DNA of 64,000 bases, from contig JBLWGC010000230.1 in assembly GCA_048772705.1 (NCBI GenBank), positions 310,001 to 374,000 of the forward strand, in the 5' to 3' direction. The stretch comes from Leidyana gryllorum EB-2025a (Eukaryota; Apicomplexa). The first letter of the stretch is position 1. Every line of letters starts with the position of its first letter. The notes below the pieces were generated by a model. The model was not told where the DNA came from. It did no database searches and saw only the letters and a program-made list of their open reading frames with translations. Shown one piece after another: positions 22,775 to 34,606 of the stretch. The position numbers were made by a program, and so were the translations under genes.

Positions 22775-25315
22775 ATGGATTCAGAGGCGGCTCCTCGCAG
22801 GTTTGACGAGCTGCAGATAGGAGATCGGTCACTGTATCCACCGACTTTGTCTTATCTGAGAAATCAAGGATTCGAGAGGTGTTCCCCCGCCCAGGACGTC
22901 TGCATCCCATCGTTTCTAGAAAACCGAGATGTTGCCGTTGAAGCGTGCACTGGAAGCGGCAAGACGCTGGCTTTCTTGATTCCCATTGTGGAGCGGCTGT
23001 ATGCGAAGCTCTGCGCTGTAAAGGACGACAATGACGTGCTGGAAATCCCTCCTGGAGAGTTTAGAGGGCTTTGCATCGGGGGTCTGGTCATCGCCCCCAC
23101 ACGCGAGCTCGTCAACCAAATTTGTGCAGTGGCGTCCGGGCTGGTCGATCATTACCGAACGGAAGTGAAAGTGGCTGCGTTTATGTTCGTGTTAGAGCTG
23201 TTTGGAGGACGTCCAATGAAAACGGATAAACACATTGTCCAGGCGAGACGAGCCGTTCTGCCTGCCCCTATCAACGAATCAGCAATGCACCCGCTCGGCC
23301 TGCTGTGCGCAACACCAGGTCGCCTCAAAGCCCACTTGGAGACTGTGGCTGGAAGTAGTAATAATCTCATCTTGGAGAAGGACTGGACATTCAAAACGCT
23401 CGAGGTTCTGGTCCTGGACGAGGCAGATCGACTCTTTGCCGACTCTAACTTTTCGAATCAGATGGACGTTTGTCTATCGAAAATCCCTCGTCAACGAAGA
23501 ACAGGAGTTTTCTCAGCTACTCTGACCTCGGATCTCCGCAATTTACAAAAAGCGGGACTGAGACAACCCCTATACATCCGTCTGGAGGTGCAGCCGTTGT
23601 TGACAGCCAACAATAAGAACGCTGCTGCCGCTGCGGACGAGGAGGGAGTGGAAAAGGAGACTGATGAGACTGAGACTGCTGCCAATGACAACAATACCAT
23701 CACGCACTCTGTCCCCGCTCAATTGGTCAACCAGTACGTGTTGGCCGAATACCCAGAGAGAATACCTCTATTGCTTCGGCTACTTCGAAGTGGAAAATAT
23801 CATAAAGTGATGGTGTTCTGTGCGACGTGCGCTGCCGTCAACTGGCTCGATATGATCTTTAATCGCATTCTCCTCCCGTCTCTGGCGGCGAAAGAGTCTG
23901 ACACCAACCTCAAACTCTGTTCCAGTTTGTTGGGATCAGGCGGCGCCTGCTCCTCTTCGAAGAAGAAGAAGAGGCTTCCACCGCAGTGGATGATAAACCG
24001 GCTGCACGGCCACATGGACAAATCCAAGAGGGCCAAATCGGTCCGATCGTTCAGTCAACCATTGGAAGATCCGAATGGAGTATCTGTGATGCTCTCGTCT
24101 GACCTGGGGTCTCGCGGACTCGATTTCCCAGATGTCGATCTGATAGTGCAACTCGACCCCCCGGCAAATCCGGCCACCTTTCTGCACAGAATTGGCCGCA
24201 CAGCTCGAGCCAATAAAAGTGGGGCGTCTCTTTTGATGCTTCATCCGCATGAAGACGGATTCTTACATCAAATGGCCCAAAAGGGTGTAAAAATTGACAA
24301 GTTTGGGGATTCTCTCCGTTCAGCCGCCCAAGGCGCCCGATCAATTGCTCTGAAGGAATGTGTTGAAGTATGTGAACCCGGCCCCATCTCAGCTGGTGAC
24401 TTCAAGGCCAAACAATGGGTACTGCCGGAAGTCGAGGGGGCACCAGGCTGCCTCGATCTCCCCAACTGGATAGAAGAATGCATCACAATTGAGAAAGTGA
24501 TCAAATTAGCCAATTGCCGAGATCGGGAAGTGTTAGAGGCTGCCAAAGGGTCTTTTGTCGGACTCGTCCAGTTCTATAAAGAACACTCGTCATCATTCAT
24601 CTTTACCTTATCCAGAGTCGCTTGGGGGCTGGTGGCCAATGCCCTGGGGTTATTGCGCCTCCCCAGGGTCAAAGAGATCCTGGGACGAAAAATTGAGTGC
24701 TTCGATAACGAAACTGGCTTCGATCCGAGCACCATCCAATACAAGGATCCCGAGCAGCAGGCCAAATATGAAGCCAAAAAAGTCGCTGCGCGGGAGGAAC
24801 GAGAGGAGAGGGCAAAGGAAGTAGAACGGAAGCGGGAACAGTATGCCAAATTGACCAAGACACCTGCACTGAAACGGAAGCGGAAGCGTCAAGCTGCGGA
24901 AGACGAATGGTTTGACCTTCAGAATGAAGGTAGGGCTGATCGCTACTTCAGCTGTGTGTTTGTGTTTGTGTTTGCGTATGTCACTCGAATGGGCCCTAAG
25001 TGCCCAGATCGTTTACTTATTGGATTTGGCGTGTTGATCCCCATCTTGCCTCCCACATGTTTTGGTTGTGTTTGTGTGTCGGATTTCCGGGTGCGTTTGG
25101 GTTGTTCAGAGCAGCGTAATTGGTTGTTTTCAGAGCGATTGGCCAAGAAGGTACGCACGGGAAAGATCCGCAGCTCAAAGGAGTTCAAGGCTCGGCTGGT
25201 AGAAGGGCCGGCAGGAGAAGATTTGACTTCTGGGTCTGAGTGTGATGGTGAAATGAGTGAAAGTATGGGTTGGGTTGTGAAAGGGTCGCGGCGCGCTAAA
25301 GCCCGGCGGCGCTGA
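22775..25315 (+). CDS. SPB4: DEAD-box RNA helicase, SPB4/DDX55 family
   Basis: ATP-dependent RNA helicase for 60S ribosomal subunit assembly in the nucleolus (family knowledge). Exons 22775-24929 and 25134-25315 give 778 residues. Motifs in order: a Q-motif-like FERCSPAQ, TGSGKT near residue 58, PTRELVNQI, ATPGR, LDEADRLF near 214, FSATL, SRGLDFPDVD and HRIGRTAR. The C-terminal part matches the Spb4 extension (LVQFYKEHSSSFIFTLSRVA, GLLRLPRVKEI, then a basic coiled tail). Splicing at 24930-25133 restores RLAKKVRTGKI, the counterpart of RLLKKLKKGKI in human DDX55. That 204-nt GT-rich intron is the longest in the window. An acidic 30-residue insert lies between the two RecA-like lobes. The start is set at the ATG beside FDELQIGD; it sits 40 bp after the HECT gene. 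Confidence 0.92.
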   Translation: MDSEAAPRRFDELQIGDRSLYPPTLSYLRNQGFERCSPAQDVCIPSFLENRDVAVEACTGSGKTLAFLIPIVERLYAKLCAVKDDNDVLEIPPGEFRGLCIGGLVIAPTRELVNQICAVASGLVDHYRTEVKVAAFMFVLELFGGRPMKTDKHIVQARRAVLPAPINESAMHPLGLLCATPGRLKAHLETVAGSSNNLILEKDWTFKTLEVLVLDEADRLFADSNFSNQMDVCLSKIPRQRRTGVFSATLTSDLRNLQKAGLRQPLYIRLEVQPLLTANNKNAAAAADEEGVEKETDETETAANDNNTITHSVPAQLVNQYVLAEYPERIPLLLRLLRSGKYHKVMVFCATCAAVNWLDMIFNRILLPSLAAKESDTNLKLCSSLLGSGGACSSSKKKKRLPPQWMINRLHGHMDKSKRAKSVRSFSQPLEDPNGVSVMLSSDLGSRGLDFPDVDLIVQLDPPANPATFLHRIGRTARANKSGASLLMLHPHEDGFLHQMAQKGVKIDKFGDSLRSAAQGARSIALKECVEVCEPGPISAGDFKAKQWVLPEVEGAPGCLDLPNWIEECITIEKVIKLANCRDREVLEAAKGSFVGLVQFYKEHSSSFIFTLSRVAWGLVANALGLLRLPRVKEILGRKIECFDNETGFDPSTIQYKDPEQQAKYEAKKVAAREEREERAKEVERKREQYAKLTKTPALKRKRKRQAAEDEWFDLQNEGRADRYFSCVFVFVFAYVTRMGPKCPDRLLIGFGVLIPILPPTCFGCVCVSDFRVRLGCSEQRNWLFSERLAKKVRTGKIRSSKEFKARLVEGPAGEDLTSGSECDGEMSESMGWVVKGSRRAKARRR

Positions 25316-25430
25316 GAGCACACACGTGCGGGAAACGACAAACAGATGGTTCTAAGCACTTTGTACTGAAAAAAGAATGGTAGATCGGAGTGAGCGAAAA
25401 TAGACATGCGTTAGTTCGGGGTGGGGGCTT

Positions 25431-28400
25431 ATGTTTCGGAGGCTGAGTTCGCCATCACTTTATACCGAAGAGGAGGTTTTGGACGATGATAGCGCTGCAA
25501 GCTCGCCGAGATGGTTTTGGCCCGAGACCGTCCGGAACCCGCCTCCTCCGCCCGCCATAGTCAACGCCGCGGTGCACAGTGCGGCTCGTCAGGTACCTCC
25601 TTCCGTTACGGGGCGCCGAATACACTCACGGCGTGGATCGTCCACGGATTTGCCGTGGCGCCAGGACCATGCGGACGAGGACTCGTCAGAAGCGGAGTCG
25701 ACAAGCAAACCCGCCAACGAAAATATCAAAACAACTATGCAGCACAGGCGTCTGCACGAGGCGGCAAACGACTCCTCACCTATCGGAGCGTGGCCACCTC
25801 AACCGCCGCCGCCAGAAGCGGAATTTGAGTCCGAGTCAGACGCTCGTCCACAATTCATGTGTGCTTCTTCATCCAATGACTCGGGAGCGGACTCCTCGGA
25901 AGCTGAATTACCACTTCATTCTATTACTCGCCAGCCACCGTCTCTGGCTGCTGTCGATGCTGTACGCCCTCGTTCCCCAGTCCCACGTGCCGCTAAAACT
26001 GTCAACGATCGTGACCTTCTGCCGCCCCCCCCACAAACTCCCACTAATAATGGCAACGAAAGACCCGTTGTTCGGACTGTCACTCGTATCGCCCGCGGAG
26101 ACGTAAGAAGGTTCTCTTCCAATTTACGAGTATCGCCACTGGCGTCACCGACGCGACCTCGACGCTTCGCTCCGGACGGGTCGGTCCGTGGGGATTCGGC
26201 GAGTGCCATTATCCTCCGGCCGCCTGCGCCTGGTAGTGGAGACGGAGACGCCGCCGGCGACGATAGCCGAAGGAGACGGACAGGAGACCCTGCGACGGCG
26301 GTCAGACTCAACGCTGCTGGGTTAAATCCGCTCGACAGACTGATCAATAAACAACAAGTTCCACCCCCAACAACGCGAGACAATCGCTTATATGCGGAAT
26401 ACAATGACGACAATGTCACTGACTCTCCTTACGCCGCGTCAATCCGTCACACGCCGGGAGACGCCACCACGAGACGCGTTTCTGGTAGCGGCGTCCCGGA
26501 CCCCGTCACGCCCCGCCGCTCCGCCCTAGAAGCTGCGACCCGACGCCAAGCTGGGTTCGCCCGGGCACTTCGAGCCGACCACGACCTGGAAGAGAGACGA
26601 CGCCGAGACCGAGAAGAAGCGGAGGAAAGACGACGCCAAACGGCCGAAGAGGACCTGCGTCGCCGTCACATGGTGGTGGAAGAGAAGAGACGGCTAATTG
26701 AATCCGAAGTAATAATTGAGGAAAACAACCGACGACGGCGTTTGCAAGAAAGCGCCGCTATTGAGCAGCAGCTCCTGGAAGAGCGCGCCAGTCGAAGGCG
26801 TCAAGAGATCGAGCAGTACGAAGAGTCCACAACGAGTCGCCGCAGGCGTCAGCAAGCGGAAGCTGTCGAGGAGGCTGCTCGGAGACGGCAGCAAGCGGAG
26901 GCTGCGGAAGACACAGCCCGGAGACGCCAAATGGAAGTTGTTGAAGAGGCCAATCGGCGTCGACAAGCCGAGGCAGCCGAGGAAGCAGCGCGGAGACGCC
27001 AAACAGAGCTCCTTGAAGAAGCCTCACGTAGACGGCAAGCTGCAGCTGTGGAAGAAGCCACCCGGAGACGTCAGTTTGCCGAAGCTGAAGAACTGAGTGC
27101 ACGAAGACGGCAGCATGAAAGTGTCGCGCGCATGGCGTCTCTGATCAAGGACGAGGAGGAAACGGTCCGCAGTCGCGATCAGGAGCGTCGAGACCGACGC
27201 CGAATGGAGTCTCTGGCCAAAGACGCTGCGCTGCCCGGTTTATTATCGGGCAAACGTAGTTCTGAACGCAAACCTCTGTCTGCAAAACACTCCAGCACCC
27301 ACCGCACGCGGGTGGCCGCTGCAGTGGTCGAGACTACGCCTGCCACTCGGCGTCTGGCAACAGCCGAGAGCCCAAAACGTCGAGCAACGGAACAGAAAGC
27401 TTCCGCCGCGGCCCCGCCGCCCGCTTCCGACAAGGAGACACCAGTCCAAAGGACGGAAAGACATATGCCAGCTCCGCTCTCGAGCGGGATGACAACATTG
27501 AAACAAGTCATGTCACAGGTCTCTTCAACGGTCCTGAGTTCAAACGGTTTTGCACCTGGCTTTGATCCTTCGCTTGTCCAGGGTCCCATCCTCCGCGACC
27601 TCCGATCCCGTCAAATCCCCATCACCACCGTCCTCCGCCACGCTGACATTCACTTTGCTCTCTCGCCCTCGTCGGGGCAGACTAACAACACCGTCTCTTT
27701 CCCCGGCGCCTCCCCTGCCGACCTCCAACGCCGTGGCTATAATCTATACAAAATCAATTCGGGCACTTTCTGCTCTGTAAGCCGCTGCCCCTATAACTGC
27801 TCCCAGAACCCACACCAAACACGGTGTCTCCGATGCCTCTTGCACGCCTAACGGAAACTCCCCCCCCGATACCTCCTCCGCTCCGCAGGTGTTCCGCGCG
27901 CACTGTCGCGGGAAGGATGTGGCTGTGAAATGTCCAGACGAGAACCTGCTCAAATCCGACGGAGACATGATGCGATACAGGGCTTTACAGGAATGGCGGA
28001 TTCTCTCACGAACGAACCATCCGCGGATACTCAATTTCCATGGTGAGGAGAGAAATACACAAACACTCTGTCAATATCACCACTCAGGGGGTGTTATCCT
28101 CCGTGACCAGCTTTGGTTGGTAACGGACTTTGTAAAAGGAGGCGACTTGTACACAGTGAGCGGAAGCAGAGGTCTCGACGTCGATCAACTTTATATCACA
28201 GTTACTATATCATCGCCCTCCGGAGTATCTTCGTCCACGAATACGTTTGAGTCTAATGGAACAGTTATGCGAAGCCGTCGCCTATCTCCATGGCCTCAAG
28301 CCCCGCATAGCACACAAAGATCTCAAATGTAACAACTTATTGGTGAGCGGCGGCTGACTGGAGACGCCGATTGGTATTAATATCTCTCACGCTGCAGGTC

Positions 28401-29915
28401 GGCGAAGATCTCCAATTGCGAGTCTGCGACTTTGGAGATGCCGAAGAGATGTCCGGCAGATACCTCCAATGCTGCACTGCTGGTGAGAGTCCTTTGACAT
28501 CTCTCTGCCACTCCTCCCTCCTCTGCAGCCACCTGGCAATATACACCACCTGAATTGATTGGGACGGAAGACCCTTCACGGCCCAAAGATGCTACCGAAA
28601 AGGTTGATATTTGGGCAGTTGGGTGCGTCTTCCTAGAAATTCTGCGTTGCGCGACTCCATTTGTGGTACGTCAATCTCTGGTGGCTACCGACTTTCACGT
28701 CGTCGCACACTGCAGCATATACTCGACAGCGTCTCAGAAGACAAACAACGCGATATCCTCCGACAATGCTATCTCGAAGGACGACTTGAAATGGAATGCC
28801 GAGTGCCGGTCCATCTTCCGCCCCGGCTGCGTGCCTTGATCAAGTCTTGCCTCCACTTCGATGCGTATTTGCGTCCGAGCGCCGCTGAGGTAAGCGTAGC
28901 GAGAAGAGAGTGGTGTGGAAAGAGAAGAATCTGTGTCTTGCAGCTCCTTGTGACCATTCGATCATCACGAGACGCTCTGGTTGCGGAGGTGGCCACCTGG
29001 CAATCTCAGTGGGAAGCCATGCAGCAATATAAGTCCGCTGGAGCTGTAGAAAAGGTTATCAATGGAAAGAGTTCAATGAACAACAGCGAGTATGCTGCTT
29101 CGAAGCTGCAGAACCAATTAAGTCAACCCAAGCTGCCTACCAATAATAGTGAGTACGCTCTTAAGCCGAAGCAGCACTCGGAATACCGTCGGCGACCGAG
29201 CATGCGAACAGTGACAAGCAGTTGGGAAGAGGGGGGGCGGGCCACTTCCCGAGCTCCCACTGCAATCCCCCGACCACCAAATCTCGATTTGTGGTCGAAT
29301 TCAAGACTTCGACCTCACTATGCGGAGAGTACTGAATCCACGGCGAGTCGCACGCGCCAGAGGCCGAGTTTTGAACGTCAATCCGATACCCGTACACTTG
29401 GCAGCGTGGCCACAGCCCTTCATCCCGTGGTGCCCCCTCGCATGACCGCCGAGGAAGACGCCTACAGTCGACGCCAAGCCCCACCTCCCTTTTCAGGGCT
29501 TGCGAAACATGGAGTCGATCGCCGAGCCCTTCTGGGTTTTGTGACCACCAGAGGACAACCACCCGTGCCCCGTCCAGAACGAGAAGGGGCCTACCAGGCG
29601 GTCACAGCGCGATCTGGCGCCTTCCAGACGCTGCTGCCGGGTGTTGTTTCGCATGATGGAAGTCGAGTGTGTCAATCAGTGTTTAGTGATAGGGCGAGCC
29701 GCGAGAGGTTGTATCATTCGCCTGCTCCGGGGGGAGGTGTTGGTTTTGCCTCTCCTCTCTCCCCCCGCGTCACAATGCCTGACTCCCGCCAACAACCTCC
29801 CCCTTTTGTCCTCTATACCACGACCAATCCCTCCCCCCCTCCTCTCCATCCCCAGAATCTAGAGGATGCCAGATGGCGGGCACCTTCTCGCCCTGCGGTC
29901 TTCCCTCCTATATGA
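25431..29915 (+). CDS. Protein kinase with long disordered and coiled-coil N-terminal region
   Basis: Eight exons (25431-27776, 27889-28042, 28088-28155, 28226-28342, 28398-28482, 28529-28665, 28716-28889, 28944-29915) give 1350 residues with consistent phases. Residues 1-380 are Ser/Pro/Arg-rich and disordered; 385-590 are a charged coiled coil built from about 14-residue repeats. The kinase domain (about 765-1045) shows a glycine loop (SGTFCSVFRA), VAVK at 793-796, LVTDFVKGGDLY, AHKDLKCNNLL (HRD Arg replaced by Lys), CDFGDAEEM, YTPPELIG in the APE position and KVDIWAVGCVFLEIL. All residues needed for catalysis are present, so it is probably active. The tail is long and proline-rich. The family looks tyrosine-kinase-like but I cannot place it. 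Every kinase-domain intron is 45-112 nt. Confidence 0.88.
26833..27115 (+). repeat. Roughly 14-residue coiled-coil repeats (about 42 bp each) in the kinase gene
   Basis: About seven head-to-tail units of the type EEAxRRRQxEA encode a continuous charged helix in the kinase N-terminal region. DNA copies are diverged, so the array is not a recent expansion. Confidence 0.8.
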
Positions 29916-29992
29916 CGGTCTGTAATAGCAATGATGTAGGACGCTCCTTTTTACGTACTTCAATCATCGGTGCAAACCCCTGCCAGCCAGCT

Positions 29993-31591
29993 ATGCCCCT
30001 AGTCGCTCGTTTCCCGAGTATCGGTCATAAAGCCAGGTAAACCATCGTCATGGAGTCGGTACAGAGGTCAATATGACGATGACTCCTCTCCAACTTCAGA
30101 CATTATTCCGGCGGCGAAGAGCTCATTGCACGTCTGCAATGCGCTCCCCGTCCCACTCCGCACACCCGCTCTTTCACAGCACTTGTAGACTCACTTGCAC
30201 AAATACCCCCTACGATACACCATGTTGCTGGCGACTATTCCAATGAATCAACGGAGACTGAAGGTGTGAACAGGAAGGCCTTACGCCACGATCTGGCAAT
30301 TCTGCGCACCAGTGAGTGCATCGAAAGGCACCTGATGAGAGAGAGCCGGCCTCCGTCTCCCCCTCACACGCACACACACACACTCTCACACACACTTTCC
30401 TGTGTAGGCCTCGTACGGCGCAAATGTGAATTGATGCGAGAGTTGCGTCAGATCTTCCGACTGAAGCTGCTAATCTCGTTGGCAACACCATCTTCTTATG
30501 GAAGTAATCAGACAGCTGCCGAGGAGGGGCCCACCAAATTAGTTCGAGGTTCATCAGCTCCTGTGGGATCACAAGTGGGGCTCCATATTCAAGACCTGTT
30601 TGTACCTCCCCTGACTGGTCTAAGGTTTGAAGAGATTATTCAACGGGATATAGATGACCGAAAGACGCGGCATTTGCGAGTGATTAACCGCGAGACACTG
30701 TCCTGTCTGGAACGAGCAATGAACACCCAGGAGCTTTTGAATGCAATGACAATGTTTGCCGCATATACACGCATGATGGTACGGGTAATTGGCAGCACGC
30801 TGCCCTACGACATCAAGATTGACGGCGTCCGAGCACGAGTTATCTCACTCGCAGCACCTGCTCCGATCCTGAGTCCCTGGGGCCAGTCGACCTGGGCTCG
30901 GGACGTTTGGCCGCAGCTGCCAAGATCCTTCCGACGACTGGCCCAGCCTTTATTGAGTGCTCCTTTGTTGCGTAAAACGCGGTCTTCGGGGACACCAACT
31001 GGTGGCACGTCGAATGAGCTGTCCCCAAAGGGGAGGGTGGCGTCCGGGCAGAGGCGAGTTCTTGGAGAGCGGCCACTCCGAGATCTCTTGGCATCGTGGC
31101 AGAGTGCCAATCGAGTTACGACTCCTGTGGACGGTCTGGTGTCGGTGACCAGCTTCCTACGAAACCGTCCGGGACCCTCATTTTGGCAGCTTCATGCAAT
31201 TTGGAGTCGAGCTTTAGCTGTGCGCGAGGGCGCACTGGAGAACCGCCATGTTGTCATACCCGCGTATCTGAAGGGAGGTGATGAATCGGTTTTAGTTCAA
31301 GCGAAGGGAGCGAATCTGCAAGAGACAGAAATGACGCAACTGCTCGCTCTTGAAACTTCAGGTTGGGAACAGGGCTCACTGGACTTTGCCCGAGCGCTTG
31401 CGACGCGCGAGCGGACTCGTTTGAGCGTAGCTTCTATTCCAGGAGCCGTAGTATTCATGGCTGCCATTCACATACGTGAGATGGCTCGCCAGCTATGCCA
31501 AATCGAGTCAGTGGATCCGTATTGTGGTGGTGCCCCTCCCAACCCTTTCTGGTGTATACACACACTGTATTGCGAACTGCCGCACTTTTAG
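29993..31591 (+). CDS. UVRAG/Vps38/Atg14-like subunit candidate of class III PI3-kinase
   Basis: Three exons (29993-30036, 30100-30311, 30408-31591) give 479 residues. The first encodes only MPLVARFPSIGHKA and joins cleanly to ARHYSGGEELIARL. RRKCELMRELRQIFRLK resembles the end of the UVRAG/Atg14 coiled coil (RKRRLISELSYIYPI in human UVRAG). LLNAMTMFAAYTRMMVRVIG followed by LPYDIKIDGVRARVIS matches the ALGYTAHLV...PLRYPI...GSRS pattern of that family. These proteins direct Vps34 complexes to endosomes or autophagosomes. The assignment rests on those blocks only and is tentative; the rest is unrecognised. A CA-rich microsatellite lies in intron 2. Confidence 0.75.
30364..30396 (+). repeat. CA microsatellite inside an intron
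   Basis: A run of CA dinucleotides broken by CG and TCT fills much of the 96-nt intron 30312-30407 and doubles as its pyrimidine-rich 3' part. The intron length is a multiple of three with no stop, so retention would insert a His/Thr-rich stretch. Confidence 0.8.
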
Positions 31592-31610
31592 CAACCTGAA
31601 TAGCTAGTCA

Positions 31611-34469
31611 ATGGCCGACAATATACAGTCGGCTGTCGCATCGCCCTCTGCCGTCCCTACCGTTGACCCAGATGACGCTGTCAGCATTAGTCACTTGCAT
31701 TTGTCCAGGAGTTTCGAGGAGTATCTGCAGCAAGTCGATGTCGCCACCGCCATGTCCTTTGTCCGTGATGGAGGCTATCTGCAAAAGTATCCGCGTCCCG
31801 CATTCTGCCGCCATCCCCACCCCCGTCTGTTCCAAGTTGATATGGACAATCTCGTTCTGCGGTGGCTGAGCCCCAAGAAGAAGGTCAAAAAGACCTTCAT
31901 CCCGTTGAGTAGTGTAATTGCCTTTATTCCAGGCAGCCGGAGCGCCTTCTTTAGCAAACGCCCAGAGGAACAGCCGCTGGCCTTCGAATTGGTGTGTCCC
32001 CGATTCCACCTCAGATTGGTGTGTCCGAACGCTGATGAGTACCGACTATGGATCCGGGGTTTGGTCTACGCCTTGGCACGCGCGGAAGCGAAACGGAAGC
32101 GGGGTGTACTATTCCAAACGCGAGATTTCTATCGACGAGTCTGGGATACGGCTGACATTGACGGTTCCGGAGCAGTTTCGTTCTTGGAGCTTCACGATGC
32201 CGTTCGAAGATTGGATCTGCAGAGTGATATACGATATTTAAGACATTTGTATAACACTGCCGATTCGGACGCGTCTGGAGTTCTCGATTATATTGAATTC
32301 AGATCGGTAATGCCACATTGTCAGGCTGCAAGCCCCGCCCCTCATCGTCTCCCATCCAGGTGATGGAAAGGTTACTAACATCGGCGCAATTAGCGGCTCA
32401 ATTCGTTTCCTATCGCGACCCGCAACGGGATTTGATGAAAATCGACGGACTGCATAACTTTATATTAGACGTTCAGGGCGAAAGCCAAGTGAACGAGGGT
32501 CGGGTTACCGCAGCGACCCGAGAGCTCCGGAACATTCTCTCAGAACCCGGTGGAATGACACTGGCTGGTTTCTGTAAACTGATGAGGAGCGAGTGGAACT
32601 CGCTGGTCGACCCCGATAAGAAGGCCAATGATCAGGACATGTCTCAGCCTCTGCACAATTATTGGATTTATAGTGTGTGCGACCCCTTCGATCTTCCCCA
32701 ACCCGATCTCCGGAAACGCAAGACTCTATTGGGCGCCCTCGAATTCGCACTTCTCAAAGGAATACGTTTCATAATGGCCAAAATCTTCGTTGACCCCCTC
32801 GACGCTCAGAATGTTGTGGTGGGCCGCTTGAATCGCAACACCGGGGAGGTCGGATATCGGGACTGCAAGTTCAGAGACTTTCTGCGCTGTATCAGAGACA
32901 ATGCCTTCAAGGTCACCGTCTATCCACTCATTGTACATTTAGAGTTCTTATGTTCGCCCAATGAAAAAGGTCTCGCGGGCCGTCTCATCAAAGAGGTGCT
33001 CACGGGCCTTTTATATATCAGTGAGCGTCTTGGCCCCGGCTGTTGGTTACATCCCATCACAGATCCTCAAGATGGCTCTGTCCCGGTACTGGAAGACGTC
33101 ATGAAGAGAGTTATAATCAGTACTGCAGTCCTCCAAACATCTGATCCAGATCGATCAGAGCTCAGTGGCTGCGACACTGACAGTCGGGTGAGGAGGCTGG
33201 TGTGTGTTTCACCCCCCAACATTTGTCCAGTTGACCCGACTCATGGCGGAAATGCTCCTTCGTGAAGTGGACGAGGGCGGCTTACATATGCTTCACATCC
33301 CTCCTCAGCGCCATCCCAATGAGAATCTGCCCAGTAACGCTCCGATTCATAACAGCTTACCGCACCGCCAATTCTCTCTCTTTAGGGTTGAACAAGATTC
33401 AGCGAGAGAACATTGGCTGGTTGACTCACGTCACTGGTCTCTCAGCCCAAACTCTGCGTCCAACAGATACAGACAGACATCGTGAGCTCTGCCTATCACT
33501 CCTCCCTCTTCTACTCAACCCCCCCCCCGCTCCCCTCCAGCTTTCTCTATTTACGGAGTCAACAATTCGCTGGTCCTCGAGGAGAATCCCAGTCGCATCG
33601 CGTCGGTGAATCGGTCGTCTTTGGGCTTCTGCTATCCCGGAGGTTACCCTCAAGTGCAAACGAATCGTGGCTATGCCTTTGCGCTGGCCCGAGGGTTCCA
33701 GTGTGTGGCTCTGAACCGAGCCTGCGGCGGCATGGCTGCCATTATGCAAGAATCTCTCTTCGATTTGAACGGGCGATGTGGGTATGTGCGACGTCCAGAT
33801 CTGCTCAATGACACGGGCGCTCTGCTGTCGCCACGGAGCGGTCGTTCGGAAGTCGAAGACATCGATGTGGCCGCAGAGCTGACTATATCTGTATTGGAAG
33901 GGTCGCAGCTACCGCGAGGTCATGTGGGGCTGGATGGACCCAAAGATCAGCTGTGCCCTTTCGTCACGGTATCAATTCGGGGACTGCCTGCTGACTGTAA
34001 GAGTCAAAGTACGCGGGTGGTGATCAACAACGGCTTCAACCCGATTTGGGGGGAGCAAAGCTTCACTTTCCGGGTGAAGACTCCGTCGGTAGCCTTTCTG
34101 GTGTTTGAGGTCCGGAACTACGAAGACCCCGGCGCCTCTACACTGCTTGGTGGCGCTGCATGTCCACTGTCCTGCATCCGTCAAGGCCTGCGATGGGTGA
34201 CGTTGCGGGATCGCTACGCTCGACTGATTCCCTGGGCTGGGCTTCTGGTGCGAACCTCTCTCAAGTCCTCTCGACGAGACACCCCTTCCCCAGCTCTCAA
34301 GTCACAGTACTCGCGACTGCCCGGGCCGAAAGCGCCTCCAGCACGGAGACCTCCTCCAGGCGGCCCGTTGAGCCCACGAGCCGCAAACAGGCGCCGAGGG
34401 TCGCCAGGGGGACGTCGGGCGGGGGAGCTGGCAAGCGGAGGACCCACCACACCAACGCCGACTATATAG
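31611..34469 (+). CDS. Phospholipase C-like protein, catalytic residues lost
   Basis: Five exons (31611-32306, 32360-33187, 33231-33333, 33386-33481, 33541-34469) give 883 residues. Order: PH domain (about 70-165, LRLVCPNADEYRLWIRGLVY); two EF hands (DIDGSGAVSFLE and DSDASGVLDYIE, both with complete calcium loops); X domain (about 325-450, DMSQPLHNYWIYSV, YPLIVHLEFLCS); Y domain (FCYPGGY, FQCVALN, NGRCGYVRRPDLL); C2 domain (about 690-800). By alignment to PLC-delta1, the first catalytic histidine is Cys339 and its Asn neighbour Asp; YHG of the second histidine is VVG; ELD of the calcium site is MAK. Only the Glu of LEN remains. So it most likely binds lipid and calcium without hydrolysing PIP2, like mammalian PLC-related inactive proteins. 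The tail is disordered and basic. Confidence 0.93.
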
Positions 34470-34606
34470 ATAGGATTGGGAAGGGGGGATCGATGGTTGT
34501 GTGTGTGTAGTTAGATAGTTAGTTACTCATTAAGATAAGATGAGTAAAAAGCAACTGCCGATATACTTTATTGAAAAGACAGGAGGGGAGGAGGTGGTGA
34601 GCATTT

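Noticed and set aside
30364-30396. His-Thr repeat in the UVRAG-like protein when read through
   Set aside because: It is the CA-rich part of a 96-nt intron with GTGAGT and TGTAG ends; splicing restores continuous coiled-coil sequence.
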